This document shows, piece by piece, positions 29,876-39,235 of a DNA stretch of 64,000 bases. Under the pieces are notes generated by a model. That model had not been told where the DNA came from, made no database searches, and worked only from the letters and a program-made list of their open reading frames with translations. The position numbers and the translations under genes are program-made. The DNA is from DT-68 sp965263245 (GTDB lineage: Bacteria; Bacillota_I; Bacilli_A; Mycoplasmatales; Metamycoplasmataceae). The DNA lies in assembly GCA_965263245.1 (NCBI GenBank), contig CBDHHR010001146.1, forward strand, positions 980,361 through 1,044,360. The letters run 5' to 3'. Positions within the stretch are counted from its first letter, which is position 1; each line of letters begins with the position of its first letter.

Positions 29876-31966
29876 CTAACTTTTTCTAACAACAAAACCA
29901 CCAAAATATAGACTAGTTCCACCACTTTTACTAATTGTTATAACAATTTTTTTTGCATAAATACGATGTATTGAATCACCTCTTGAACTTATTACTCTTA
30001 CAAGAGTAATTGTTGTTCCGCGCAAGCTTGGATGATTAGGATCCCCACTTCTATTTGAAGGATCAATTACTTGTCTTATTTTTCTTTCAACTGCATTTTT
30101 ATTATTTGGTTTATTAATTATACTTCCGCTTGAATTTCTTGGGAGAGTAATTCATAAATCCATACTATCATTATTATCTTTAACATCAAGAATTGCTTTT
30201 ATTGCTGCTATGTCTTCATCGGCAGTAAAAGCTCTTTTTACTTGGAAAATTTTGGTTGTGCTAAGAGTTGTTCCATTAGCTTTACTAATTGATACAATAA
30301 CATCTTGAGCAGTTGTTGAAATTGGTGCATCAGCATTCATTGAAACTTCTATTGTTGTTCCTTTTAAACTTGAATGATTATCTTCTCCATTAGTATTTGA
30401 AGAATCAACTAATATTCTTAATTTTTTTTCAATTGCATTTTTATTAGTAGCATTTTCAATAATGTTTCCAGTTGAACTACTCGGAAGAGTAATTATTAAA
30501 TCTTCTCCAGTTTTAGCATCAAGAACATTTTTTATTGATTCAATGTCTTTATTTGCTAATTCACCATTAGTAAAAGCTCTTTTTACTTGAAAGGTTTTTA
30601 TTGTTCTAAGGGTTCTCCCGCCACTTTTAGTAATTGATACAATAACATCTTGAAGAGTTGTTGAAATTGGTAAATCATTAGTCATCGAAACTTCTATGGT
30701 TGTTCCTTTTAAACTTGAATGATCACTTTGTCCGTTAGAATTTAAAGGATCAATTAACGTTCTTATTTTTCTTTCAATTGCATTTTTATTAACAGCATTT
30801 CCAATAATATTTCCCTCTGAATTACTCGGAAGCGTAATTATTAAATCTTGTCCACTTTTACCATCAAGAATTTTTTTTATTGCAATAATTTCGTTATTTA
30901 TAGTTGTTGAAAATAACATTTGCTTAGCACTAAAGCCTTCAACTTCAAGATTAACACTATTTTTTCAAAGAACTAGGGTGATTGCAACTGCTGGTTGATC
31001 ATTACTTGGTAAGTTATTGCTTGAATCTTTTATTTCTAAAGTTGCTCCATTAAATTCAATTGCACCATAACCACTTAAGTTTTCAACTGCACTTTTAATT
31101 GCAACTTTATTATGAGTAATTGTTTTATCTAAGCTAGGAGCATCAACATTTACTATTTTTGAACTTAAACCTTCTAAATTTAATTTTATTTCATTAAGTT
31201 TATTTTTAATTCTTTGAACTTCTTGACTATCAAGTTGTTTAATTGTAAAAACATTAATTTCAACCGGAGTAACACTTCCTTTTGAAAGAATAAAAATAAT
31301 GTTTATCGGACTTTGGTTACTTGAAGGTAAGTTTCTAGGATCATTTTTTACTTTAATTTTTACCTTTTTAAAATCAATTTCTAAATAGCCCTCTACTTTT
31401 TTAAGCGTTTCTAAAATAGCGTCTTTATTAGCATTAATGCTTTTATCAGTTTTTTCAATAAAAAGTTTTAAAGCTTTAGCTTCTGAAGTTAAATTAGTTA
31501 AAGCGGTTTTTACGCTGTTAATATCAGCAGTAATTTCTTGAGTATTTTGCTCTCTTTTAACAAAATAAGCTTTTGCTGAAGCAATTGTTTTTGAATATTT
31601 TCCTTTTGAAATTGTTATGATAATTTCTTGTTTAGTGGCTAAAATATTTTCATCTTGGTTCATTGCAACTTCAATTTGTACTGCTTTTAAATTTGAAGTT
31701 CCAATTAAAGTTTTAATTTTTGCAATAATTTTTTCTTGATTAACAGCAATGATTTTACCTTGTGCATCACTTGGTAAAGTGATTATTTTTTCCTCTTCAC
31801 TTTTTTCTTCAAGTATTTTAACTACACTTTCAACATCTTTTTGGTTTTGCTTTTCTTGGTTATTTTCATCACCACCAAGGAGTACAACTGGAACAACAAT
31901 GGTAGTTGCTAAGGTTCCGATAATTGTTCCTAATAAAAGTATTTTTTTGGTTTTTGTTAATTTCAT
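29876..31966 (-). CDS. Chimeric surface protein: N-terminus of the 904-residue type joined to Lipoprotein_17-like repeats
   Basis: 696 residues. Residues 1-345 follow the 904-residue paralogs (anchor KKILLLGTIIGTLATTIVVPVVLL, then domains with KIITLPSDAQGKIIAVNQ and SSNQSPINIIFILSKG). After GFSAKQ it switches to the repeats of the 352-residue paralogs (KKILDGKSGQDLIITLPSN and two further copies) and ends GGFVVRKS. The linker and propeller are missing. The join at about residue 347 (near 30925) is a natural recombination product between two subfamilies. A T14 element precedes it. Confidence 0.78.
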
Positions 31967-32075
31967 AATTTCCTTTATATGTGAAATTATAAAATTGTTC
32001 TTTTCAAAAAAAAAAAAAAGTTTATTTTGACAAATAAAAAGCTGATTTGAAAGACTTTAAAATTTTTTTAGTGAA
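31967..32075 (-). promoter_or_regulatory. T14 promoter element before the surface gene starting at 31966
   Basis: T14 at 32006-32019, TATAAT at 31986-31991, AAAGTCTTTCAAATCAGC block. The hairpin is poor here. No gene lies directly upstream, so a terminator role is less obvious than for the other copies. Confidence 0.65.
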
Positions 32076-32299
32076 AAATATAATAACCCATACAACCCAC
32101 AAAAAAGTTTAAAAAGAAATTGAAAAAGTGTAGAAAATTTATTTTATTTAAAAATATTTTTAAAATTACGTTTAACCTATTTTAAAACATAATGATATTA
32201 ATTATTATTTAATAAATAATCACTCTTTTTTATTATGGAATTGATTATTATGAATCAACTTATAAAGTTTATCAAAAATAATTTTATTTTTTCTCTTAT

Positions 32300-32415
32300 T
32301 GTTTAAGCTTTTTTTACTTGAAATTTTTTTCAATAAAAGGACTTCTTTTAGGAAATTTAGAAATTATTACACCAATATATTTAGGAGTTGTTGTAAGAAT
32401 TTGATCAATTGAGCA
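32300..32415 (-). pseudogene. Relic of a Lipoprotein_17-domain gene 3' end
   Basis: Minus strand shows the C-terminal pattern LTTTPKYIGVIISKFP...FFIEKNFK seen at the ends of the 352-residue paralogs, truncated at about 32410 where unrelated sequence begins. The AT-rich 32076-32299 resembles 21850-22108. Confidence 0.55.
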
Positions 32416-32458
32416 AAAGACAAATTAAAATATCATGTTATTAATATTATTTTTATTC

Positions 32459-32540
32459 TTTCTTACAGTAACTTCTTTTATAATCAATTTTATGAGAAGT
32501 TGCTGCTTTGGAACCAAAGGGGAACTTATTGCTTTGTGTC
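32459..32540 (+). repeat. Left arm of an 82-bp inverted repeat around the second HEPN Abi-like gene
   Basis: Matches the reverse complement of 33906-33986 at about 85% (shared blocks TAACTTCTTTTATAATCAAT and GGGAACTTATTGCTTTG). The arms enclose 1.37 kb with a pseudogene, the Abi-like gene and one ncRNA copy. A diverged direct copy of the right arm lies near 34289-34363. Confidence 0.7.
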
Positions 32541-32572
32541 TACAAAAACAATTTAAAAAAGGGGAGTAAAAA

Positions 32573-32843
32573 TAATCACTATAGATCCACAAAAAACTTT
32601 ATTTTGATGTAAAAAGCAAAATAAATATTTTTATATTTATTCTATTGGTAAATGAGATATATTTAGTTTAAATCCATATAAAACAAAACAAGGTATAGTT
32701 AATTTAAAAAAGAACTTGAATTACTAGCAAAAAAATTAAAAAAATCATTACATAATATTGAATGTGATGTTTTTAAACCCCATTGAAGTATGAGAATTTT
32801 TAGAAAAGAATGTCCTTGCACCAATTACAAAAAAGATAAATAA
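32573..32843 (+). pseudogene. Frameshifted small gene, unknown
   Basis: Reads IITIDPQKTLFWCKKQNKYF, then IGKWDIFSLNPYKTKQG, and after a frame change near 32715 ELELLAKKLKKSLHNIECD, FKPHWSMRIFRKECPCTNYKKDK, stop. GGGGAG precedes an ATA where an ATG would be expected. Both the start and the frame are broken. Not recognised. Confidence 0.4.
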
Positions 32844-32953
32844 CAATGTTTTGTAAATAATGATTTATTTAATCTAAAAATTGGAACTATAAAATTTTTT
32901 AATTACTTATTTTAAAAAAAATAATTACTAAAAAAATATTTTTGTTGTGAAAA

Positions 32954-33781
32954 CTAATCTAAATCTAAATTTATTTTTTCAAAAATTGATTCTAGTTCTG
33001 GAATCAATTTTAAAAAAGATTTAAATTTATTTGTTTCAATCGGAGAAGCTAGTTTATATAAATACTTTAAAAATGTCTGTATTCCAACATTTTCTTTGTT
33101 CATAACTCTAAATTTTTTATTTATTAAAATATCATGATGAGCAACAAAGTTTCTAAAGAAAACTAACTCAGAAAAAATTCAAATTAATTTTTCGTTTTTC
33201 TTTTTATTAAATTTAGTCATAACTAATTTTTCTTCTTCAGCTTTTAAAAATTTTAATATGTTTACTTTTTTTGTTAAAGAAATTTCACTTAGATATTTTG
33301 AAAAAGGTAAATAACCATATTTTTTAGACAATGATTCATCAGATTTTAAAATTTTATTTTGTTCTTTTTTAATGTTTTTTAATAATTTAGAAAGTTTATC
33401 TTTTTTATTTTTAATTTGATTTTTACTACCTTTAAAATCATTTTTAAAATTAGAAATTTTTAAATGAAAATCTTCTCCTAAATCATCATTAAAAGCAATT
33501 TTTTGTTGTAATGCCGAAGTTAATTTTTCTTCAATTTTTCTAATTAAAATTCAACTAGCAGATTTTAAAATGTAATCTGCTTCTAAATAGTCAATTAATT
33601 TTTGTGTTGTTACAAGTTGTTTTATTTTTTCGTTTTTTAAAATAAAATGAGACATACTAATAACATTTTTAATATCAAAATTTAATATTTTTTTTGCCGG
33701 TCTAACAGAAGATTTATGTTTTAAATCTTCCATTTTTACTTTAACATTATTTTCTTTAAGTAATTTAAAAATTTTGTCCAA
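32954..33781 (-). CDS. HEPN Abi-like ribonuclease, putative RNA-regulated toxin
   Basis: 275 residues. The C-terminal part has FSELVFFRNFVAHHDILINKKFR: R210-NFVA-H215 followed by H216, the RNxxAHHxxLxN signature of Abi_2/AbiF-type HEPN RNases. The N-terminal half is Lys-rich and only loosely like Abi_2. An in-frame TAG lies just upstream, so the start is TTG 33781 (GGAG 13 nt before) or the ATG at residue 17. Immediately upstream are two tandem copies of a candidate RNA with terminator, and inverted repeats flank the unit. The same gene-plus-RNA arrangement occurs at 6322-7262, so this is probably a toxin held by an RNA. Confidence 0.62.
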
Positions 33782-33797
33782 AATATACTACTTTCTC

Positions 33798-33853
33798 CAA
33801 AATAAAAGGGAACATAAATGCCCCCTCTTACCTCAGTGTTTACATCTGATAAC
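33798..33853 (-). ncRNA. Candidate small RNA, copy A, ending in an intrinsic terminator
   Basis: Minus strand: TAAAAT (-10, 33860-33865), then CAGATGTAAACACTG (small hairpin), AGGTAAGA, and hairpin GGGGGC-ATTTAT-GTTCCC followed by TTTTATTTT. It is GC-rich against its surroundings and lies 17 nt before the start of the HEPN gene. Copy B is nearly identical. Confidence 0.5.
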
Positions 33854-33905
33854 ATAATTATTTTATCACTATTTAAAAATTTTATTGAAACTATATTGCT
33901 TTTTT

Positions 33906-33986
33906 GAAACAAAGCAATAAGTTCCCGTTTTTTTAAAAGCAGTAACTTCACATAAAATTGATTATAAAAGAAGTTAGTGTGAGAAA
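33906..33986 (-). repeat. Right arm of the 82-bp inverted repeat
   Basis: Inverse of 32459-32540. Lies upstream of ncRNA copy A. Confidence 0.7.
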
Positions 33987-34158
33987 AAATAAAAATAAAA
34001 TTGTTTACATTAATAAAGAAATATATAAAATTTATACTAGAAATAAATAAATTTGGTTTTAATATTATTTCTCTTGAAATTTCTACATGAATATAATAAA
34101 ACATTGAAATTTAGTGCTTTGGATTAACAAAACTTTATTGAAAGTATATTGCTTTTTT

Positions 34159-34214
34159 GAAAATAAAAGGGAACATAAATGCCCCCTCTTACCTCAGTAT
34201 TTACACCTGATAAC
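34159..34214 (-). ncRNA. Candidate small RNA, copy B
   Basis: Same -10 (34221-34226) and same terminator hairpin (34169-34186) as copy A, 361 nt further upstream. Differences inside the first hairpin (CAGGTGTAAATACTG) keep it foldable. The remaining sequence 34230-34454 is a diverged duplicate of 33870-34060 with no gene. Confidence 0.5.
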
Positions 34215-34454
34215 ATAATCATTTTATCATAATTATTCATTTTATTCAAAATATATTATTTTTTTTTTTTTTGTATAAAAAAATCAATAAGTTTAGATTT
34301 GTTTCCAAAGAATTAACTTCTTATAAAATTGATTATAAAAAAGATTTAATATGAGAAAAAACAAAGATAAGATCATTTAAACTATTAATAAATAAATCTG
34401 TAAAATCTATTACTTTGGATTAACAAAATTTTTATAAAAATAATGTTTAAAAAA

Positions 34455-35636
34455 TTAAACTACCTCTCTTAAAATTTCTAAAAGTTTAGAAAATTTATAA
34501 TATCCATCATTATTATTAAAAATATTTAAATGTTCTTCAATCATGTTTCAATCTTTATAAATTGTTTGTATGGAAATGCTTGGAAAATCTTTTTTTAACT
34601 TTTTTATTGTTAATTCTTTATTAATGATTATGTATTTAAAAAAATATTCAATAATTTTTTTTCTAATAGGAGTATTAATAACTTTTTTGTTACTTATTAC
34701 TTTTTTATATAAAATAATCATTTTGATAATACGATTTTGTAGTTGTTTTTTAGTAAATAAAATACAATCAATAAAATAACTAATGTACTTATTTCATGAA
34801 GAGTAATCATTTTTTAGTTGAACATTTAATAAAATTTCTTTATATTTATTTTTATCTTTTGAAAAAGCTTCAGATAAATATATGGGAATATTAATGTGCT
34901 TAGAAAATTTTTTAAAAAGTCAAGAAAGTAATAATCTACCTATTCTTCCGTTACCATCATTAAATGGGTGTATTCCTTCAAAAATTACATGGGAAATAAT
35001 TATGTGATCGATAAGAAATGCATTGTTTTTTATCTTTTTTTGAATTGTTGAAAACAAATCATCTAAGTAAACTTTTTTTTCTGAAGGTCTAATCATTATT
35101 AAATTAGCATTTTGAAGATTATTATCATTTCCAATAAAATTAGGTTTTTTATCATCCGATATTATTTGTCCTGGCTTAACTCTTTTTAACTCTTGGGTTG
35201 TATCAAATATCATTTTAAACTTAGAATTTGGATCATTTTCATAAAGTTTTAAATGTATTTGTTTAATTGAACTAGAAGAAAATTCAAAAAATTTAAAATA
35301 ATAATCACTTAAAATATATTGTTCATAAATATTGATTAAATTTCTAGAATTTCACTGGGGAATATTATTAATTTCTTTAACATCATAAGCAAAGTCTTCG
35401 ATCATTGTTCTTGTCCCTTCAATTAATGAAGAACTTTCTCCTTCTAAAAATAATATTGGTATTAAAAAAAGGTTTTTGTTAAAATCAAAAATGCTTTCAA
35501 TTTGTTTTTGTAAATCTAAAATTTCGAACAAAGCTTCTTGAATTAACTTTCTTTGGTTTTCAGTAAGTCTAATTTTTGATATTGTTTTAGAAAATTTATC
35601 TATTTTTATGTAGTTTTTTTGATTAATGTAGTTCAT
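34455..35636 (-). CDS. Fic domain AMP-transferase-type protein with its own inhibitory motif
   Basis: 393 residues. The Fic active-site loop is complete: H223-PFNDGN-GRIGR, the HPFx[DE]GNGRxxR signature. Fic enzymes move AMP (or another phosphate-containing group) from a nucleotide to a target protein hydroxyl. The N-terminal region has S69-SLI-E73-G74, matching the [ST]xxxE[GN] inhibitory helix, so this is a self-inhibited class II-type Fic needing no separate antitoxin. The C-terminal 80 residues (KKVINTPIRKKIIEYFFKYI, then TIKKLKKDFPSISIQTIYKDW) look like a winged-helix DNA-binding domain, as in Fic/DUF4172-type regulators. It has an AGAGGGAT ribosome binding site. It lies divergently from the NTPase-nuclease gene. 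Confidence 0.85.
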
Positions 35637-35724
35637 TTATCCCTCTTTTATTAACATTATAATGTATTTTAAACCATTTAAACCAAAATAGTTTAATTGA
35701 TTTAAAAATTAACAAAAAATAAAC

Positions 35725-35736
35725 TATAATTAGTTA
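35725..35736 (+). promoter_or_regulatory. Leaderless promoter of the NTPase-nuclease gene
   Basis: TATAAT at 35725-35730 ends six nt before the ATG, so transcription should begin at or next to the start codon. There is no ribosome binding site. Confidence 0.55.
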
Positions 35737-38700
35737 ATGAAAAATAATAAAGAATTAAAAAGAAAGTTTTGATTTAAAGATAAAATTGGAATTTTGGATA
35801 ATAAAGAAATTATTGATTATTTAAAAAACAATAAAAATTTATATGTTGTTTTAGCTAATGCAGGTATGGGAAAAAGTTACTTAGCTAAAAAATGATCAAA
35901 AAAATTAAACTATAAACTTATAAAAGCTCAAGTTATAAGAGAAAAAGATGTTAAAAACAAAATAATTATTGATAATTTGGATGAAGTATCTTTAGAAAAA
36001 TCAAATGAAATTATAACTTGAATAACTAGAAAAACTGTTTCTAAAAAAAATATTGATAATATCATTATATTTTTAAGACCAGAAAGATTTTTCCCAAAAA
36101 AATTATTTACAAAAATATATTTTTCAAACCAAGAAAAAATAAATCCAAGATATGAAAAATTTGAAATCAAAAAAAATACTTATAAAGAATTTGAAAAATA
36201 TTTTTTAGAAAATCTTGAAATTAATGAAATTGAATTTGATTTTTTATCTGTATTATCATTTAAGTTAATGTCTTTAGGTGTAATAAACATAAATAAATAT
36301 GATTTAATGGAGTTTATTAGAAAATATAACATAAATAATTCTTCTTCAATAACAATTTCTTCATTAAGAGATAAAAAAATATTTAAAGAATTTAATAATG
36401 ATGATGATGAAATATATTTTTTTTCAAAAACAATACCTTCTTTTTTTGTAATTGCATTTTTAAAAAAATTTGCTCACATTAAATACTCTTATTTAACAAA
36501 ATTTAAAAATTTTTCTTCTCAAGTTTCATTTAAAGAAACAAGTCAAATGATTTTAAAAATGGGTCAAGAAGGAGAAAAATTAGCATGAAATTTAATAAAA
36601 AATAATGATTTCTTTTTTATGTTTCTTCAAACACATGGAAGAACAAATGATTTAGACCAATTTTTTAAATATGGAGCAAAATCATCTAGTAAAAAAGACT
36701 TAACAGAAAAACTAGCAAAAATTCAAATCATATCTTGCGATGATAAAGATTTTAATGGCTCAATTTACTATAATTTAGATAGTAAAATTCTTCTTAAAAA
36801 AATTGATTTTAATGAGTATATGTCTTTAATAAATTATGCAATAAAAGATTCACAAAAAAAATATCTTGCTTTATTAATGTTTTTAAATAATTTTAAAAAC
36901 CAATGTGTTAACAATAAAAAATTGTATAAAGAAAAAATAAAGTTAATAAAAAATGATGAAACAAAAAAAATTATTAACAAATTAAAAGAAGAAAATATAG
37001 CACAAGATCATTATTATAATTCAACTTTATATGCATTTAATCTAATAGAATTAGAAAAAATTTCAACTAAAAAATACATTAATTATTATGGTCCAATAGA
37101 AACCACAATTAACTTTTTAGTTACTTATGATTATGAAAAAGCATTTGAATTAATAAAACATTTTAAATATGAAAAATTTATACTTCCTAGTAAATATGAT
37201 AAAAACATAAATCTAGATGGATTTATTAATTTTTTAATTGAAAAAAAGAAAAATATTCACAAAATTTTAAAAATAATTTCAATGGCTAAACTTAATTCTG
37301 AAAAAAATGATATTTTTATTAAAAAAATTGATATTAAAAACATAATTGAGAATATTGCTATTTTAGAAGATTTTGATTGAAAAATATGAGAAATTAAAAT
37401 TGGAAATAATTTATATGAAAAAATTAAAGAGGAAATTAATCAAACTAATTATTGATATGTCTTTAAAGAAATTTTTTCAACTAGAAAAACTAAACAAAAA
37501 GAAATAAAAGAAAATACTAATGTTAAATTATCAGATTTAAAAAATGATGTTTTATTAACATTTCAAAATAAAAATTTACAACATATTGAAAAATATCAAA
37601 ATTTTCAAGCAAACTTTTTTTATAAGCCTATTAAAAAAATAAAAATATTAGAAAATAATGAAGACTCCAATTTAATTGCATCCGTTTTTTATAAAAAATT
37701 AAAAAGTTTATTAAATCAAAAACATAACATAAATGGATTAACAACACTTATAGATTTTATTTTACAAATAATAATTTTACTAGATGAAAACTTTTTTGAT
37801 AAAAATCAGTTTCATCCTTTAATTATTCTTGTTTCTAAAGATGTAATAGAAAGAAGAAATCAGAGATTTGATTGATCATATGAAAACGAAAATTATAATG
37901 AATGGTATAAAAAAATTAAAATAGATAAAGATAAAACAAAAATAATTGAATATTTAAGTGATTATGATAATTTTAAAAACATAATGATTCAAAAAAAAGA
38001 TTATTTGATATGAGAATATATTAAAAAAGCTATTAAAAAAATGAATAAAAAAAATATTGGTAAAGTTATAACTTTATTAGATGATTATTTAATATTTGAA
38101 GATTTAAAATATGAGATTTTTGCTAATTATTATAATGAATTTGACAAAGCTAAACAAATTATTAAAAAAATGAAATGAAATCCTAAAAATTTTTCTGAAT
38201 GTATAAGTTACAAAGGAAAAATGAAGACTTGAAAATTAATTAATAATGATTATGAAACTAAAATCCAAAAAAATATTTTAGAATTATTTAAAGAAGAATT
38301 TACAATATTTAGAAAAAATAAAAGTTATCTTGAAGGTAGACAGTGACATGATTATTTTTTTCATTGAAATACAGAAATGATTAGAAAAACAATTGATTTT
38401 TTAGCAGAAAATAATTTAGTAAAATTTTATTTTGATCAATTAAAATCTTTTGTAAATGAAAAAATTTCATCTAATGAAAATGATATAAAAACAATTATTT
38501 GAATATTTTTTGATTGAATGATTTCTATAAGTTATGTAGAAACCATAGAAACTAAAATTTCATCCATTAAAGAAGTAGAATATATGTTAGAAAAATACCC
38601 AAAATATGAAAATTACATACTAAATATTTGATTTAGAAAAACCGGAGAACTAATTGCACCAAAAATAACTACAAATTTTAATATTTCTAATTATTATAGA

Positions 38701-39177
38701 TATTTAAACGATGATTGAAAAATTATTGAATTTAGAAATTTATTTATAGAAAGAGTAATTCCAAAAATTCAAGCAATAGCACAAAAAATATGAAAAAATG
38801 ATAAATCAAAATTTGAAACCAAAATGCAAGATAAAATATCTTCAAAAATTTCCAAAGATTTAGCTAATGAATATGGAATTCTTCTTCAACCAGAATCTAA
38901 TACTTATAATATATATGATAATCGAAAAAGAATAGATTTTATTCTTTCAAAATCTGATAAATATCTTTTTATTGAATTAAAAACATTAAAAAATTCTGGA
39001 TTAAATTTAAAAAAATTAAATGATCAATTAAAAAATTATGAGGACTCATATGGTTTGTTAAAAATTAAACTTTTAATTATTTTAGAAAATAATAACCTTA
39101 AAAATGAAACAAGAGAAAAAATCAAACAAATAGCAAAAGCAAATGATTTTGAAACTTGTTTTGTAAAAATCACTTAG
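35737..39177 (+). CDS. STAND-like P-loop NTPase with C-terminal PD-(D/E)xK nuclease; putative defence protein
   Basis: 1146 residues in one frame (many TGA Trp codons). Walker A is A40-NAGMGKS47; Walker B with sensor-like DE is IIIDNLDEV at 76-84, followed by IIIFLRPERFF, typical of STAND/AAA-type NTPases. The centre (about 250-1000) is helical and Lys/Asn-rich with no recognised repeats. The C-terminus has a restriction-endonuclease-like core: R-I-D1067, then FIE1080-L-K1082 and a helix with Q. Avs and other STAND defence proteins couple an NTPase to a nuclease, but usually have the nuclease first and the sensor last; here the order is reversed. It sits between Fic and type I R-M genes. No close family is recognised, so the function is inferred. 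Confidence 0.7.
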
Positions 39178-39223
39178 TTACCATTTTAGATACTAAAAGA
39201 CTATTTTTAAAATCATTATAAAG

Positions 39224-39235
39224 TATAATTTAAAC
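39224..39235 (+). promoter_or_regulatory. Leaderless promoter of hsdR
   Basis: TATAAT at 39224-39229, six nt before the hsdR ATG, with no ribosome binding site. Confidence 0.55.

Noticed and set aside
11311..31966. Calling the surface paralogs lipoproteins
   Set aside because: None has a Cys at the end of the signal segment; the domains resemble Lipoprotein_17 but anchoring must be by the hydrophobic N-terminus.
33736..34104. 122-codon minus-strand frame containing MLSDVNTEVRGGIYVPFYFG
   Set aside because: It covers the ncRNA copy and its terminator; the other copy does not keep the frame, and an intrinsic terminator inside a coding region is unlikely.
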